A stretch of DNA of 64,000 nt from Acetobacteroides hydrogenigenes (GCF_004340205.1 NZ_SLWB01000016.1:34694-98693); one strand, 5' to 3'; numbered from the stretch's first letter, positions 16,487 to 26,668 are shown. Notes: generated from the sequence alone by a model not told the origin. Numbers and translations: made by a program.

Positions 16487-17653
16487 TTACTTGCCCTTAA
16501 CCCTTAGCACAACGATACCGTGCTTTGGAATATCTAACGAAAGTTTTCCGTTGATTACAGAAACGTTTTTATGCTGCCAAACATCACGAGCCTTTGACAC
16601 TCCGTTTATTCCCAAATTCGCAAACGAAAGCGTGTAGGTTGCTGGATTATCGCCTCTATTTAGTACGGCAACGGCAAACTCCTTCTTGGCGGCCTTGCCC
16701 AACGGCTTCACCCAAACCTCAACGGAGCCCTCCTTTAGCTTGCGCTCAGCCTGAATGCAAGCCTCATCCTGATGGATGGCAATCATCTCCCTGTTGGTAA
16801 GGATTTCGATGGTCTCCTTGCTCATGGTGCGAAGATCGTTGCCAGCTAATAGCGGAGAGAGCATCATGCACCACATGCTAAAGTGCGACTTATCCTCGTC
16901 GTAGGTCATTCCTCGGCCAACCTGAAGCATGTCCATGTCGTTGAAGTGCCCGGGCGATGCGTACTTTGCCAAATCGGCATTCAGGTCGATGATATGGCTG
17001 ATGCTGCCCCATTTGGCGTCGATATCGCCAGAGATGCGCCACGAGTCAGCCTCCTTAACGGCCCACTCGCCGGGAAACTGCCAACGACATATGTTGAAGA
17101 TAATATCCTTTCGGATGCTTCTAACCTCCTTTATGATGGCAAGATATTCGGTCTTTTCATCTAGCTTTTGTTTTTGACCGCCGCACCAGTCAACCTTAAG
17201 GAAGTCGTAACCCCACTGGTTGAAAAACTGATTGCAGTCCTGCTTGATGTAACCATATATGCCTACTCCGATACCATTCTTGTCGTTATCCCAGATAGAG
17301 CCGCAGGTGTTAGATCCGGCATCGGTGTAAATTCCAGCCTTTAGCCCTTTGCTGTGGATGTAGTCGGCTAAGGCCTTCATCCCGCTAGGGAACTTGATGC
17401 TATCGGCAAAAAGGTGCCCCTGCGCATCGCGACCACCAAAGTAGCCATCGTCGATATTTACATACCGGTAGCCCGCCTTTACCATACCGGAAGAAACCAT
17501 CGCATCGGCCTGCTCGCGGATAAGCTGCTCGTTAATATTTACACGGAAGTTATTCCAGCTACTCCATCCCATAATCGGGGTTTTGGTCTTCTGAGCCCAA
17601 AGACCCAGCGAAATAAGCGCGCATAGCGCAGTAATGTATGCTCTCTTCATCAC
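16487..17653 (-). CDS. Secreted alpha-galactosidase, GH27
   Basis: The 388-residue protein has a signal peptide (1-20) and a TIM-barrel GH27 catalytic domain starting MGWSSWNNF (28-36). The nucleophile is Asp155 in KVDWCGG and the acid/base is Asp210 in SWRISGDI. The C-terminal beta domain covers about 300-388. It removes terminal alpha-1,6-galactose from melibiose, raffinose or galactomannan side chains by a retaining mechanism. Alpha-N-acetylgalactosaminidase activity is an alternative in this family. It is a stand-alone gene, not in a SusCD locus. Confidence 0.93.
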   Translation of the reverse strand: MMKRAYITALCALISLGLWAQKTKTPIMGWSSWNNFRVNINEQLIREQADAMVSSGMVKAGYRYVNIDDGYFGGRDAQGHLFADSIKFPSGMKALADYIHSKGLKAGIYTDAGSNTCGSIWDNDKNGIGVGIYGYIKQDCNQFFNQWGYDFLKVDWCGGQKQKLDEKTEYLAIIKEVRSIRKDIIFNICRWQFPGEWAVKEADSWRISGDIDAKWGSISHIIDLNADLAKYASPGHFNDMDMLQVGRGMTYDEDKSHFSMWCMMLSPLLAGNDLRTMSKETIEILTNREMIAIHQDEACIQAERKLKEGSVEVWVKPLGKAAKKEFAVAVLNRGDNPATYTLSFANLGINGVSKARDVWQHKNVSVINGKLSLDIPKHGIVVLRVKGK

Positions 17654-17725
17654 CCTGCTCTTATCTATTTGTAAATTCTAGGGAATAATCATCCCGATTG
17701 TGCAATTTATCCCTAAGGGATGAAT

Positions 17726-17760
17726 AAAAAAAGAGATGCCAACTCGCATCCCTCTTTTTT
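17726..17760 (-). terminator. Terminator of the ABC-F gene
   Basis: On the minus strand, AAAGAGGGATGC pairs with GCATCTCTTTTTTT across a 6-nt loop and one bulge, trailing into TTTATTC, 38 bp after the ABC-F stop. Confidence 0.7.
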
Positions 17761-17797
17761 CTAATATCTAAATTCTAGCGACTAACGTCTTCCCCCT

Positions 17798-19435
<1,638 letters not shown>

Positions 19436-19535
19436 CTCTGCTATTTAAATTTGAGGCGCAAAGATAGAAAAACGGATCGCGGATGAAACGGATTAGGCGG
19501 ATTTACACAGATTTTAAGTGAACCACGAAGGGTGC

Positions 19536-19575
19536 GCCTCGGCTTCGCTCGGCGACCGCCGAGCAAAGCCGAGGC
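19536..19575. repeat. GC-rich palindrome upstream of the ABC-F gene
   Basis: Arms GCCTCGGCTTCGCTCGGC (19536-19553) and its complement (19558-19575) match at 17 of 18 positions across a 4-bp loop. It resembles the hairpin at 24421-24452. No T tract follows. Confidence 0.8.
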
Positions 19576-19596
19576 GGTTCTACTAAAATGCGCTAC

Positions 19597-19628
19597 AAAA
19601 AAGGCAACGCCTACCAGCGCTGCCTTTT
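19597..19628 (-). terminator. Terminator of the DUF5329 gene
   Basis: On the minus strand, AAAAGGCAGCGC pairs with GCGTTGCCTTTT across a 6-nt loop with one G-T pair, followed by TTGTAG. Confidence 0.78.
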
Positions 19629-19633
19629 GCTAT

Positions 19634-20011
19634 CTAGCCTTTCGAAGCCGTTATTTCCTTAAGCTTCTGGGTAAAGAACGCCTTGGTGGCAACCTTTCGC
19701 CCATCGGAAAGCTTTATATGGTACTCCTCGCCGCTGAGGTACGACTTGGAGCCAACTACCTCGATAAAGTCTTGAGCCGTTTTCACCCGGCTACCGGCCT
19801 TTCCCCACTTCATGCGGAGGTGCTCGGCTGCTTTTGCGGCATCGTAGTACGAGCCGTTGCGGTAGAACTGCGCGCCCTTTAGCTGCTGAACGGACTGGAT
19901 TAGCAGCTCTATTTTCTGATTTTCCGTAAGCTTAACTTGCGCCTTCGCAGGATTTGCCAGCAGCACAGCAAATAGACCGATTGCAGCAATAAACATCGTT
20001 TTTATACTCAT
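19634..20011 (-). CDS. Exported DUF5329-family protein
   Basis: The 125-residue protein has a signal peptide (about 1-24, PAKAQ). The mature part matches the DUF5329/YfeK-like pattern: an N-terminal helix EKIELLIQSVQ, then FYRNGSYYDAAKAAEHLRMKW (about 49-69), AQDFIEVVGSKSYLSG and YHIKLSDG. The family is periplasmic and has no known function. Single gene with its own terminator. Confidence 0.82.
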   Translation of the reverse strand: MSIKTMFIAAIGLFAVLLANPAKAQVKLTENQKIELLIQSVQQLKGAQFYRNGSYYDAAKAAEHLRMKWGKAGSRVKTAQDFIEVVGSKSYLSGEEYHIKLSDGRKVATKAFFTQKLKEITASKG

Positions 20012-20150
20012 AGGATATCGCTATTACTCTAAATGATTGCGCACAAATGTAAGCATCTCGAATTAATACCCCTATTTCAGTACCGGTTAATTACGGGTAA
20101 ATCTTTCCTCGAAATGTCAAGCCGTGCTCTTACGGAACCGAGAAACCAAC

Positions 20151-20375
20151 CTAATCGCAGCGGCCTCGTCGGCTCCAGATGTGGCAAATAAAGCCAACAA
20201 CCGAAGCAGCTCCAAAGCTGATAGGTTCGACAAGTGAACCGTCGTCGCTCTTAATGTAGGCCAACAGAGCAAGCCCTGCCCAACATATGCCTGCAATTAG
20301 ATATCCATTTCTTGTAACCCACCTCCAGATAGGATCGGTAATCCTTAAAAACGACGAGTAAATCTTCCAGAACAT
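20151..20375 (-). CDS. Small two-helix membrane protein, 74 aa (triplet member 3)
   Basis: The 74-residue protein has two hydrophobic segments (about 25-42 and 52-66) and a basic C-terminal tail (WSRRGRCD). It is the last of three consecutive genes of identical length and matching layout (20151, 20400, 20638). It starts 24 bp after the previous stop. Resemblance to its neighbours is strongest in the hydrophobic spacing and the basic end. No family recognised. Confidence 0.62.
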   Translation of the reverse strand: MFWKIYSSFLRITDPIWRWVTRNGYLIAGICWAGLALLAYIKSDDGSLVEPISFGAASVVGFICHIWSRRGRCD

Positions 20376-20399
20376 ATTGTGATACTTTTACTATTCACC

Positions 20400-20624
20400 C
20401 TAATCCCTATAGCCACGCTTGTACTTGATGTGGCGGATGAGGAAAACAATCGAAGCAATACCATAGACTACCAGATCGAGGTGCTTTTCTTCATTCCATC
20501 GGAGGATGTACTTTACCGTCAAAGTGCCAAAGCAGATAAAAGCTATAATATTCCCATTTTCTTTCCACCCTTTTTGCAGCGGAACGGCTAGGGCTTTAAG
20601 CTTTACGTGTATTTTTCTAAACAT
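20400..20624 (-). CDS. Small two-helix membrane protein, 74 aa (triplet member 2)
   Basis: The 74-residue protein has an amphipathic basic N-terminus (MFRKIHVKLKAL), hydrophobic segments at about 25-40 and 50-64, and a basic tail (RHIKYKRGYRD). It shares with member 3 the MF(W/R)KI start and the HI(W/K)..RG..D end, and with member 1 the LTVKY(L/I)(I/L) motif in helix 1, so the three are paralogs. The gene lies 13 bp after member 1. Function is unknown. Confidence 0.66.
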   Translation of the reverse strand: MFRKIHVKLKALAVPLQKGWKENGNIIAFICFGTLTVKYILRWNEEKHLDLVVYGIASIVFLIRHIKYKRGYRD

Positions 20625-20637
20625 GGTTTAAGAGGTT

Positions 20638-20862
20638 TTACGGATTGGTTTTCTTGCTAAACTTTCGGTAGATAAATCTTACAAAACAGATGGTGCAGAG
20701 CACCGAAAGCAGCCCCCAAATCGTGAGGTTCACCCAATTCTTCGGATCGTACTGAATGAGGTACTTTACGGTAAGCGCCCCTGTTGCAACAGCTACTGCA
20801 AGGCTTCCCCAGCCATCGAAGAGCAAGGAGGTGGTTGGTTTTGATTCTTTTTTAATTTCCAT
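20638..20862 (-). CDS. Small two-helix membrane protein, 74 aa (triplet member 1)
   Basis: First gene of the triplet. The 74-residue protein has a basic N-terminus (MEIKKESKPTTS), two hydrophobic stretches (about 18-36 and 47-63) and a basic tail (IYRKFSKKTNP). The motif ALTVKYLIQYDPKNWVNLTIWGLLS parallels TLTVKYILRWNEEKHLDLVVYGIAS of member 2. Upstream lies the ~21-bp array that separates it from the divergent HTH gene. Toxin-like or holin-like roles fit the size, but nothing in the sequence proves them. Confidence 0.66.
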   Translation of the reverse strand: MEIKKESKPTTSLLFDGWGSLAVAVATGALTVKYLIQYDPKNWVNLTIWGLLSVLCTICFVRFIYRKFSKKTNP

Positions 20863-20980
20863 TTTGTATATGTTATTAAATGCACCTCCAATATTAGCAA
20901 ATTACAGAAGCTTAACCAAAAAAAGGCTTTCTTTTTCACGGTCACCCCCCCAATCGTCGGTTGCTCCCCCTCGCGAATTG

Positions 20981-21334
20981 CTAGAGGCAACAAAGCCGAA
21001 GGTAGCCGCTACTAAATCGGAGGTAAAAGCCACTAACCCGAAGGCTCAACCCTCAACCGCATTGCTCAAATCCTCGACGTCGTACCTGCCAAGTAGTAAA
21101 AATAACCTCCCGATGTATTAAAATACCCTTTCATGTAATTTTACTACACTTTGAGAGTAGACAACTCCGCTTTTGAGATATATTTATTACTTGCTATAAT
21201 ATTTTTATTACCCAGTAGCGTATTATTATTACTTGGAAGCGTATTATAATACCCTGCCATGTTCGAAAAAGTTGTGCTGAGCCTCGTTAAAGTAGCTCCG
21301 AGGAATATCATCCTCGGTTTTTAGAGGAATTTTT
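20981..21334. repeat. Degenerate ~21-bp phased array between the 74-aa triplet and the HTH gene
   Basis: The sequence can be cut into about 16 units of 20-22 bp. Several share a TACyy....rnGTATTATTAT-like pattern, best seen from 21125 to 21271 where units start near 21125, 21146, 21167, 21189, 21210, 21231 and 21251. Short palindromes recur with arms GTA/TAC: GTAGCCGCTAC at 21002-21012, GTATTAAAATAC at 21115-21126, and the perfect GTATTATAATAC at 21241-21252. The left part is G+C-rich, the right part A+T-rich. No credible gene lies within it. Confidence 0.6.
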
Positions 21335-21387
21335 AAAGTCCGAAAATAATACGCTAAATTAGAGGGCCTAACAAATACTTAACCGAT

Positions 21388-21741
21388 ATGATAAAGCTTA
21401 ATATCGAACGGATGATTCGGATGCGGGGCCACGGCAACCCGCTCCATTACCTGCAAGAGCAGGGGTTTTCCTACCGAGCATGCTACATCATGCTTAAAGG
21501 ATCGGTAACGCTGGTAAAGTTTAACCAGCTCGAACACCTGTGCCGCCTGCTGCACTGCACCCCCAACGACCTGTTGGAGTGGACCCCAAAAGAGGAGACT
21601 CCCGAGGAGCTGTCGCTGCCGCTGGCCAAGCTCCTCCGAAGGGGTACCTACAGTCCTCTAGTAGGCGCCATTCAGGGCATCCCGCCCAGCAAACTCGACA
21701 AGGCGCTGGAGCTGCTCAAGAAGCTTGGCGAGGAGGAGTAA
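21388..21741 (+). CDS. Small HTH (XRE/Cro-type) DNA-binding protein
   Basis: The 117-residue protein has a Cro/C1-type helix-turn-helix at about residues 1-66. It has the form used by short Bacteroidota regulators: an IKLNIERMIRMRG start, QGFSYRACYIMLKGSV as helices 2-3, and LEHLCRLLHCTPNDLLEW as the closing helices. The C-terminal 50 residues (LPLAKLLRRGTYSPL, then SKLDKALELLKKLGEEE) are helical and may mediate dimerisation. It is transcribed away from the 74-aa triplet with the ~21-bp array between, so it is a candidate binder of that array, which is an inference. Confidence 0.8.
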   Translation: MIKLNIERMIRMRGHGNPLHYLQEQGFSYRACYIMLKGSVTLVKFNQLEHLCRLLHCTPNDLLEWTPKEETPEELSLPLAKLLRRGTYSPLVGAIQGIPPSKLDKALELLKKLGEEE

Positions 21742-21805
21742 TCAAATAAGAAACACCCGCCGAAGCTGCTCGACGGGCGCTATCAATATCGAAAATAATA
21801 ATCCT

Positions 21806-23818
21806 CTACTTTACCGGAACGATGCGCACAGCTGCTCCACCGCCCTTTGCCAGCTTTAGGGTAAGGGTCGATTGGGCATCTACCTGCTGCGCGGTGATGG
21901 CAATCGACGTTGGGTTGCTCTTCCAGTCGGCATCGGCGCCATCGGCATAAACTTGGGCGGTGTACTTCTTTCCCTTAGCTAGGAACGATAGCGGGATGGC
22001 GAGCGTGCGCTCCTGCTCGTTGGTTATCGAGCCGATGTACCACCCCTCGGCGTTGCGGTCCTTACGGGCGATGGTGATGTACTGGCCGATTTCGCCGTTG
22101 AGCACTTGGGTCTCCTCCCAGTCGCAGGGCACATCCTTGATGAACTGGAAGGCGGGGTTGCCCTCGTAGCTCTCGGGAAGGTCGGAGGCCATCTGAAGTG
22201 GACTGTAAATTACCACCATCATGGCGAGCTGCTTGGCAAGGGTGGTTTGCACGCGCGTTCCCTTAAGTCCGGTATTCTCGAAGTTGAAGGTGCCGGGGGT
22301 GAAGTCGAACGGTCCGGCCAGCATGCGGGTAAATGGGATTACGGTGGTGTACGATGGGGGATTTCCTCCGTCCATCGACCAGGCGTCGTACTCCTGACCG
22401 CGGCCACCCTCCTGGGTCATAAAGTTGGGGTAGGTGCGGCAGAGGCCGGTGGGCTTCACGGGCTCGTGGTTGTCGATCATGATGCGGTAGCGGGCCGCCT
22501 CCTCGAACACCTTACGGTAGTGGCGGATGCCGTACTGGCTGTCGTGCCACTCCTTGCCGTCGATATACTTGTTCACGTAGCCGGTTTTAATGCAGCTTAC
22601 GCCGTTCTGCTGGTACAGCTTAAAGGCATCCTCGAGCTGCTTCTCGTAGTTGGCGGCAAAGCCTCCGGTTTCGTGGTGGCCGATGAGCTTAACATTCTTC
22701 GATGCGGCATATCGGCATATCTCAGGAAGATCGAAATCGGGGTAGGCCTTGGTGAAGCTAAAGCGGTAGCCCTCCTTCGACCAGTCGTAGTCCCAGCCTT
22801 CGTTCCATCCCTCAACCAGTACGCCCGCAAAGCCGTTGGCGGCGGCAAAGTCGATGTACTCCTTCACGATCTTGGTGGTTGCCCCGTGTTTAGAGCCTTG
22901 CCCCCAGGTGTACTTGTTGATGTGCATGCCCCACCAAACGCCGATGTACTTGGCAGGCTTAACCCACGAGATATCCTTTAGCTTGCAGGGTTCGTTAAGG
23001 TTTAGCATGATGTTGGAGGTGATGAGGTCGCCGGGCTTATCGGCCACGATCACCGTGCGCCATGGCGTTGAGAATGGCGCCTTGGCGTACACCTTAACGC
23101 CGTTGCTCCAGGGCACCAGCTCGCTGCGGAGCTTGCCCTTGCCCACATTCAGCAGGGTCATCGAGGCGTAGTCGGTAAGGTTGGCCTCGTGGATGGCCAG
23201 GTACAGCCCATCCCTAGTTTCGATGGTGGCAGGCGTATTTACCGTGTCGATGGCCGCGATGGCGGTATGGCGGGGGATGCTCTCGTAGTAGCTGTTGTCG
23301 CCATGAACGGGAGTCCACCAAGCCTTATCGGCCGTAGGAAGGCTGAATTCGGTCTCCTCGCTGGCGATAATCAGGCTATCGATGTTGGGCTGCTTGGGGA
23401 AGGTGTAGCGGAAGCCCAACCCATCGTCGAATACGCGGAAGGTAACGTTGATGGCGCGCTTAAGCCCCGACTTCTCGCGAAGCTTCACCACCAGTTCGCC
23501 GCAGCTATTCGTTATCCAGCGGCGCTCGCCCCAGGGTTGCTCCCACTTCTCGTTGATGCTTCGGCTGCTGCTGCCAACAACGGCAAGGTTGCCCTTCATC
23601 TCGGGCATATTCCTAAAGGTAAATCCTAACGACGATGGCGCAATAACCTCCTTGCCGTTGCGGGTAAGCGAGTAGGTTGCCGTTCCCTTTTGAAGGACAA
23701 AGCTAACCTGCACCCTGCCGTTTGGCGATTTTGCCCGGAGGGTTGCCTCAGCGCCCAGCACCAGCCCTGTCTGGCAGAGCAGCAGGAGTGCAACCGCTAG
23801 CGTGTATATTCTTTTCAT
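21806..23818 (-). CDS. Secreted GH97 alpha-glucosidase, inverting SusB-like type
   Basis: The 670-residue protein has a signal peptide (1-22) and the three-part GH97 layout: N-terminal beta-sandwich (about 25-290), a TIM barrel (about 290-580, with YIGVWWGMHINKYTWG), and a C-terminal beta domain. The barrel has KTGYVNKY where retaining GH97 enzymes carry the nucleophile Asp, and Glu in HEPVKPTG (near 450) and in TQEGGRGQE (near 467-472), the pattern of the inverting subgroup typified by SusB. It likely hydrolyses alpha-1,4/1,6-glucosides in the periplasm. A DUF6377-type regulator lies 0.7 kb upstream. Confidence 0.93.
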   Translation of the reverse strand: MKRIYTLAVALLLLCQTGLVLGAEATLRAKSPNGRVQVSFVLQKGTATYSLTRNGKEVIAPSSLGFTFRNMPEMKGNLAVVGSSSRSINEKWEQPWGERRWITNSCGELVVKLREKSGLKRAINVTFRVFDDGLGFRYTFPKQPNIDSLIIASEETEFSLPTADKAWWTPVHGDNSYYESIPRHTAIAAIDTVNTPATIETRDGLYLAIHEANLTDYASMTLLNVGKGKLRSELVPWSNGVKVYAKAPFSTPWRTVIVADKPGDLITSNIMLNLNEPCKLKDISWVKPAKYIGVWWGMHINKYTWGQGSKHGATTKIVKEYIDFAAANGFAGVLVEGWNEGWDYDWSKEGYRFSFTKAYPDFDLPEICRYAASKNVKLIGHHETGGFAANYEKQLEDAFKLYQQNGVSCIKTGYVNKYIDGKEWHDSQYGIRHYRKVFEEAARYRIMIDNHEPVKPTGLCRTYPNFMTQEGGRGQEYDAWSMDGGNPPSYTTVIPFTRMLAGPFDFTPGTFNFENTGLKGTRVQTTLAKQLAMMVVIYSPLQMASDLPESYEGNPAFQFIKDVPCDWEETQVLNGEIGQYITIARKDRNAEGWYIGSITNEQERTLAIPLSFLAKGKKYTAQVYADGADADWKSNPTSIAITAQQVDAQSTLTLKLAKGGGAAVRIVPVK

Positions 23819-24227
23819 TTGGTATGGTATTTTAATTTATCGATCTCATCGGACATCAAGCATCTTCGATGCCTTCGTACTGATGCAAATCTAGCAGCAA
23901 CCATCCACGAAAATTCCTCGCGCCTGCTTTATCTAAATCCAACCAACCAAATATAGATGAATTAGCGCTGCTTATAAGCAAGTTGCATGTCGTAGACAGG
24001 GGCAAAAATCTAGATATTTCAAAGGGATATACGAGCAAATAAAGGGCAAATATGGCGGTTTTTGGCAGCAGAAAATGCCCTGAAGCCTCTTTTTATGAGG
24101 GGGGGGTGAGATGTGTGAATTGCGATTTGAGATGTGTGATGTGAGAAATGATTTTCAGATTCCTTCTAGGGTAAGCAAATCCGATGTCAGAGCTTATTGT
24201 TATGGGTAAAGGATGCACAGGGACTAT

Positions 24228-24396
24228 TCCTCCCGCCTTAGCGGGAGGTGCCCGAAGGTTGTAGCGAAGCGGAAATCCCGAGAAGCGGGGGCGGGGTGGT
24301 TTATGTCAAAACAGCAAGGTGTCTCTGATTTCTCAACTACAACCACCCCCGGCTACGCCGACCTCCCGCCTTAACGGGAGCAATCGCGCTGATTTT
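24228..24396. repeat. Dispersed palindromic element, copy A
   Basis: Outer hairpins CCTCCCGCC-TTA-GCGGGAGG (about 24229-24248) and CTCCCGCC-TTAA-CGGGAG (24363-24380) bracket a core. The core begins GTGCCCGAAGG, contains GGGGTGGTTTATGTCAAAA and ends CCACCCCCGGCTACGCCGACC. The right flank CAATCGCGCTGATT is shared with copies B (41288-41432) and C (60018-60164). There is no coding capacity. MITE/REP-like. Confidence 0.8.
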
Positions 24397-24420
24397 ACTC
24401 TGCTAAGTGTATGTCCACCT

Positions 24421-24452
24421 CGCCTCCGCTCGGTGGCCGCCGAGCGGAGGCG
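24421..24452. repeat. GC-rich perfect palindrome
   Basis: CGCCTCCGCTCGG (24421-24433) pairs perfectly with CCGAGCGGAGGCG (24440-24452). Related in sequence to the hairpin at 19536-19575. The whole 23819-24550 gap holds only this hairpin, element A and low-complexity GATGTGTGAT-like words. Confidence 0.8.
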
Positions 24453-24550
24453 AAAAAGAGCCTTGATTAAACGCTTGTCAAAATTCTTTGACTTCAAATT
24501 CCTTCCGTCTAATCCCGCTAAGGCGGGATGTCGCTGCGCTCCACTTCCTG

Positions 24551-26149
24551 CTATAGAGGCGTTCTGATCTGCATGATGCGTTCCTCGAAGTGGTCGCGAT
24601 CGATGGATTTGCTCTTGATCTTGGTTTTGTAGGTGTAGATGGTGCTCATCGAGTAGTCCAGAAACTTTGCGATCTTCTCGTTGTCCTTAATGCCCAGGCG
24701 CATCAGGGCGAAAATCCGCATCTCGGGACTAAGCAACTCGCCGCTTTTGGGGCTGATGCGATCCTCCTCCCTAAATAGGGCGTTAAACTCCTCGACGAAG
24801 CTGGGGAAGAGCTTTAGGAATATCCGGTCGAAGCTCTCGAACAGCGATTCCCGCTCCTTCTTCAGATCGTTGCTCTTAAGGATAGCGGACAAATCGTCGA
24901 ACTGACGTGCCACCACCTTGCGGTGAATCGACTTTTGGAAGGCTTCAATCCGGGCTATGTACTCCGAGTTGGCGTTAAAGAAGTAGCCAATATACTCATC
25001 CTTGATACGGTTGGCATCCTCGAGGCTCTTGTTGATGTGCTCCAGCTGTAGGTTCGTTTCCTGCAACAGCTCCTTAACTTTTCGTATTCGGCGTAGCTGC
25101 CGGTAGATGATAACGGCAAAAGCCACCACCACCATTGCCAGAAGGCTCACCACAACAGCAAACCAAACAAGGTTACGCCGCTGCTGCTCCACCATGGCCA
25201 TCCTTTCGCTCTCGATAATGGGCATAATGGCGGCCAGCTCCACCTTTCGCTGGCGGGCGTTGTACCGCCGGGCATCATCCATAGCTACCGTAATAAAACG
25301 GTACGCCCGTTCGACATCTCCCTGCTTGAACAGAAGCGTAGCCAAATCGCGCAGCGCCACCGTTTCGTGGGTCGATCCCTTAATATCGGCAATGGCGGCA
25401 CGTATCAGCCACTCCGTCTCCTTCTCGAGGTTGCCCTGCATCCGATAAACATAGCTTAGGCACGAAGCCGCAACGCCCATCTGCTGATGCGTAAGCGTTC
25501 TGTGGGCAATCGAATACTCGAACAAGCGTTGAGCCTGAAGCCATTTGCCCGATCGTATCAGCAGAACGCCCTCATTCAACCAACGGTCGTAGGTTTCTAG
25601 CGCTGCCAAATCGAAGGCTTTTCGAAGATAACCGTTACTCCTTTGCAGGTAGAGGTCGGATAGGCTACCACCCTTGGCATAGTCGGCCAAATCGGAATAG
25701 GCTCTGGCGATAACCCCATAGTATTCGAGCCGAATAGAATCGGGAAGGGTTTGCACGCTGATGCTTTCGAGCGTATCCAGAGCCTCCTTAAACAGACCTG
25801 AAGAGAGAAAAACGAAGCTCTGCCCAATCTTGCAGTACGATACCAGTGCGGGCTGCCGCAGCTCTCGCGCAAAGCCCTTTGCCCGCTCGATGTAGCTGTA
25901 TGCCGAGTCGTAGTTGTACGATTGGTATTCCCTAAAAAGATTATGGCTAATCGAAAACCTATCGCTAACATCCGAAGTAGCCTGCAGCTTATGCTTCAGC
26001 ATCAGCAAACGCTGCTCCTTAACCTCTGCGTAGCGATTCCGCTGACCAACCAGCAGGTCCAAATCACGCATTAGGCTATCATTACTACCCTTTTGAGCAA
26101 ACAGGTAGCAAGGCAAAACAAGCAGCAGAAGCGTTAGGAATCTTTTCAT
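24551..26149 (-). CDS. DUF6377-type membrane-anchored regulator with TPR-like N-terminus
   Basis: The 532-residue protein has a signal peptide (1-18), a helical TPR-like periplasmic region (about 25-320), one membrane segment (about 325-347), a coiled coil (KELLQETNLQLEHINKSLEDANRIKDEYIGYFF, about 360-395) and a C-terminal LuxR-type HTH (LSPEMRIFALMRLGIKDNEKIAKFLDYSMSTIYTYKTKIK). This is the architecture of the Bacteroidota DUF6377 proteins, which commonly sit beside glycan-use genes. Together with the GH97 gene it suggests sensing of a glucan at the membrane. The mechanism is not established. Confidence 0.86.
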   Translation of the reverse strand: MKRFLTLLLLVLPCYLFAQKGSNDSLMRDLDLLVGQRNRYAEVKEQRLLMLKHKLQATSDVSDRFSISHNLFREYQSYNYDSAYSYIERAKGFARELRQPALVSYCKIGQSFVFLSSGLFKEALDTLESISVQTLPDSIRLEYYGVIARAYSDLADYAKGGSLSDLYLQRSNGYLRKAFDLAALETYDRWLNEGVLLIRSGKWLQAQRLFEYSIAHRTLTHQQMGVAASCLSYVYRMQGNLEKETEWLIRAAIADIKGSTHETVALRDLATLLFKQGDVERAYRFITVAMDDARRYNARQRKVELAAIMPIIESERMAMVEQQRRNLVWFAVVVSLLAMVVVAFAVIIYRQLRRIRKVKELLQETNLQLEHINKSLEDANRIKDEYIGYFFNANSEYIARIEAFQKSIHRKVVARQFDDLSAILKSNDLKKERESLFESFDRIFLKLFPSFVEEFNALFREEDRISPKSGELLSPEMRIFALMRLGIKDNEKIAKFLDYSMSTIYTYKTKIKSKSIDRDHFEERIMQIRTPL

Positions 26150-26161
26150 TCGTGGTATTCG

Positions 26162-26668
26162 TTAAAGCTGCTCGCAAGTTACATCCTTTTCGAAGCAGTA
26201 AAAAACACCCTTTCGAAAGGTTACGGTTCCGGCCTTTCGATAGCCTAACTTGGTGTACAGACCTTCGGAGGTTGGATTTTGCGTAAAGCTATCTAGGCGT
26301 ATTGATGCATATCCATTCTTCCGAGCATGAGCCTCGGCAAACGCCATAAGCCCTTTAGCAACCCCCATCCCCTGAAAGTCGGGATGAACGCATAGCCGGT
26401 GCACCACCAGCTGCTTGCCATTGGTGTATTTCCAGCAGATTTCGGCGTACTCCTTATCCTGAAAATCATTGAGCACAACCATTCCCTGTACGATCTTATT
26501 TTCTTCGAGAACGTATAGGTTGCCTTCGGCGATATCCCGTTTCAGGACATCAGCATTGGGGTAAACCTCATCCCACTGATCGATGCCCGTTGCCGACATC
26601 GAAGCAGATGCGGCCCTAACGATTTCCATCAGCCTAACCACTTCGCGTTTGGTTGCCTTTCTAATCAT
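26162..26668 (-). CDS. GNAT-family N-acetyltransferase
   Basis: The 168-residue protein is a single GNAT domain. The acetyl-CoA loop is FQGMGVAKGLMAFAEAHA (about 118-136, the R/Q-x-x-G-x-G/A motif), preceded by the VHRLCVHP strand, and the C-terminus has the RLDSFTQNPTSEGLYTKLGYRKAG pattern. The acceptor cannot be predicted. It lies 12 bp downstream of the DUF6377 gene start region on the same strand, so it precedes that gene and may be co-transcribed with it. Confidence 0.88.
   Translation of the reverse strand: MIRKATKREVVRLMEIVRAASASMSATGIDQWDEVYPNADVLKRDIAEGNLYVLEENKIVQGMVVLNDFQDKEYAEICWKYTNGKQLVVHRLCVHPDFQGMGVAKGLMAFAEAHARKNGYASIRLDSFTQNPTSEGLYTKLGYRKAGTVTFRKGVFYCFEKDVTCEQL

Noticed and set aside
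20756..21121. 121-codon plus-strand frame across the ~21-bp array
   Set aside because: It overlaps the first 74-aa gene antisense and reads through repeat units; lysine/serine/proline-rich without structure.
22106..22981. 291-codon frame on the plus strand
   Set aside because: Antisense to the GH97 gene, no family resemblance, and valine/leucine/glycine-rich as expected of a mirror frame.
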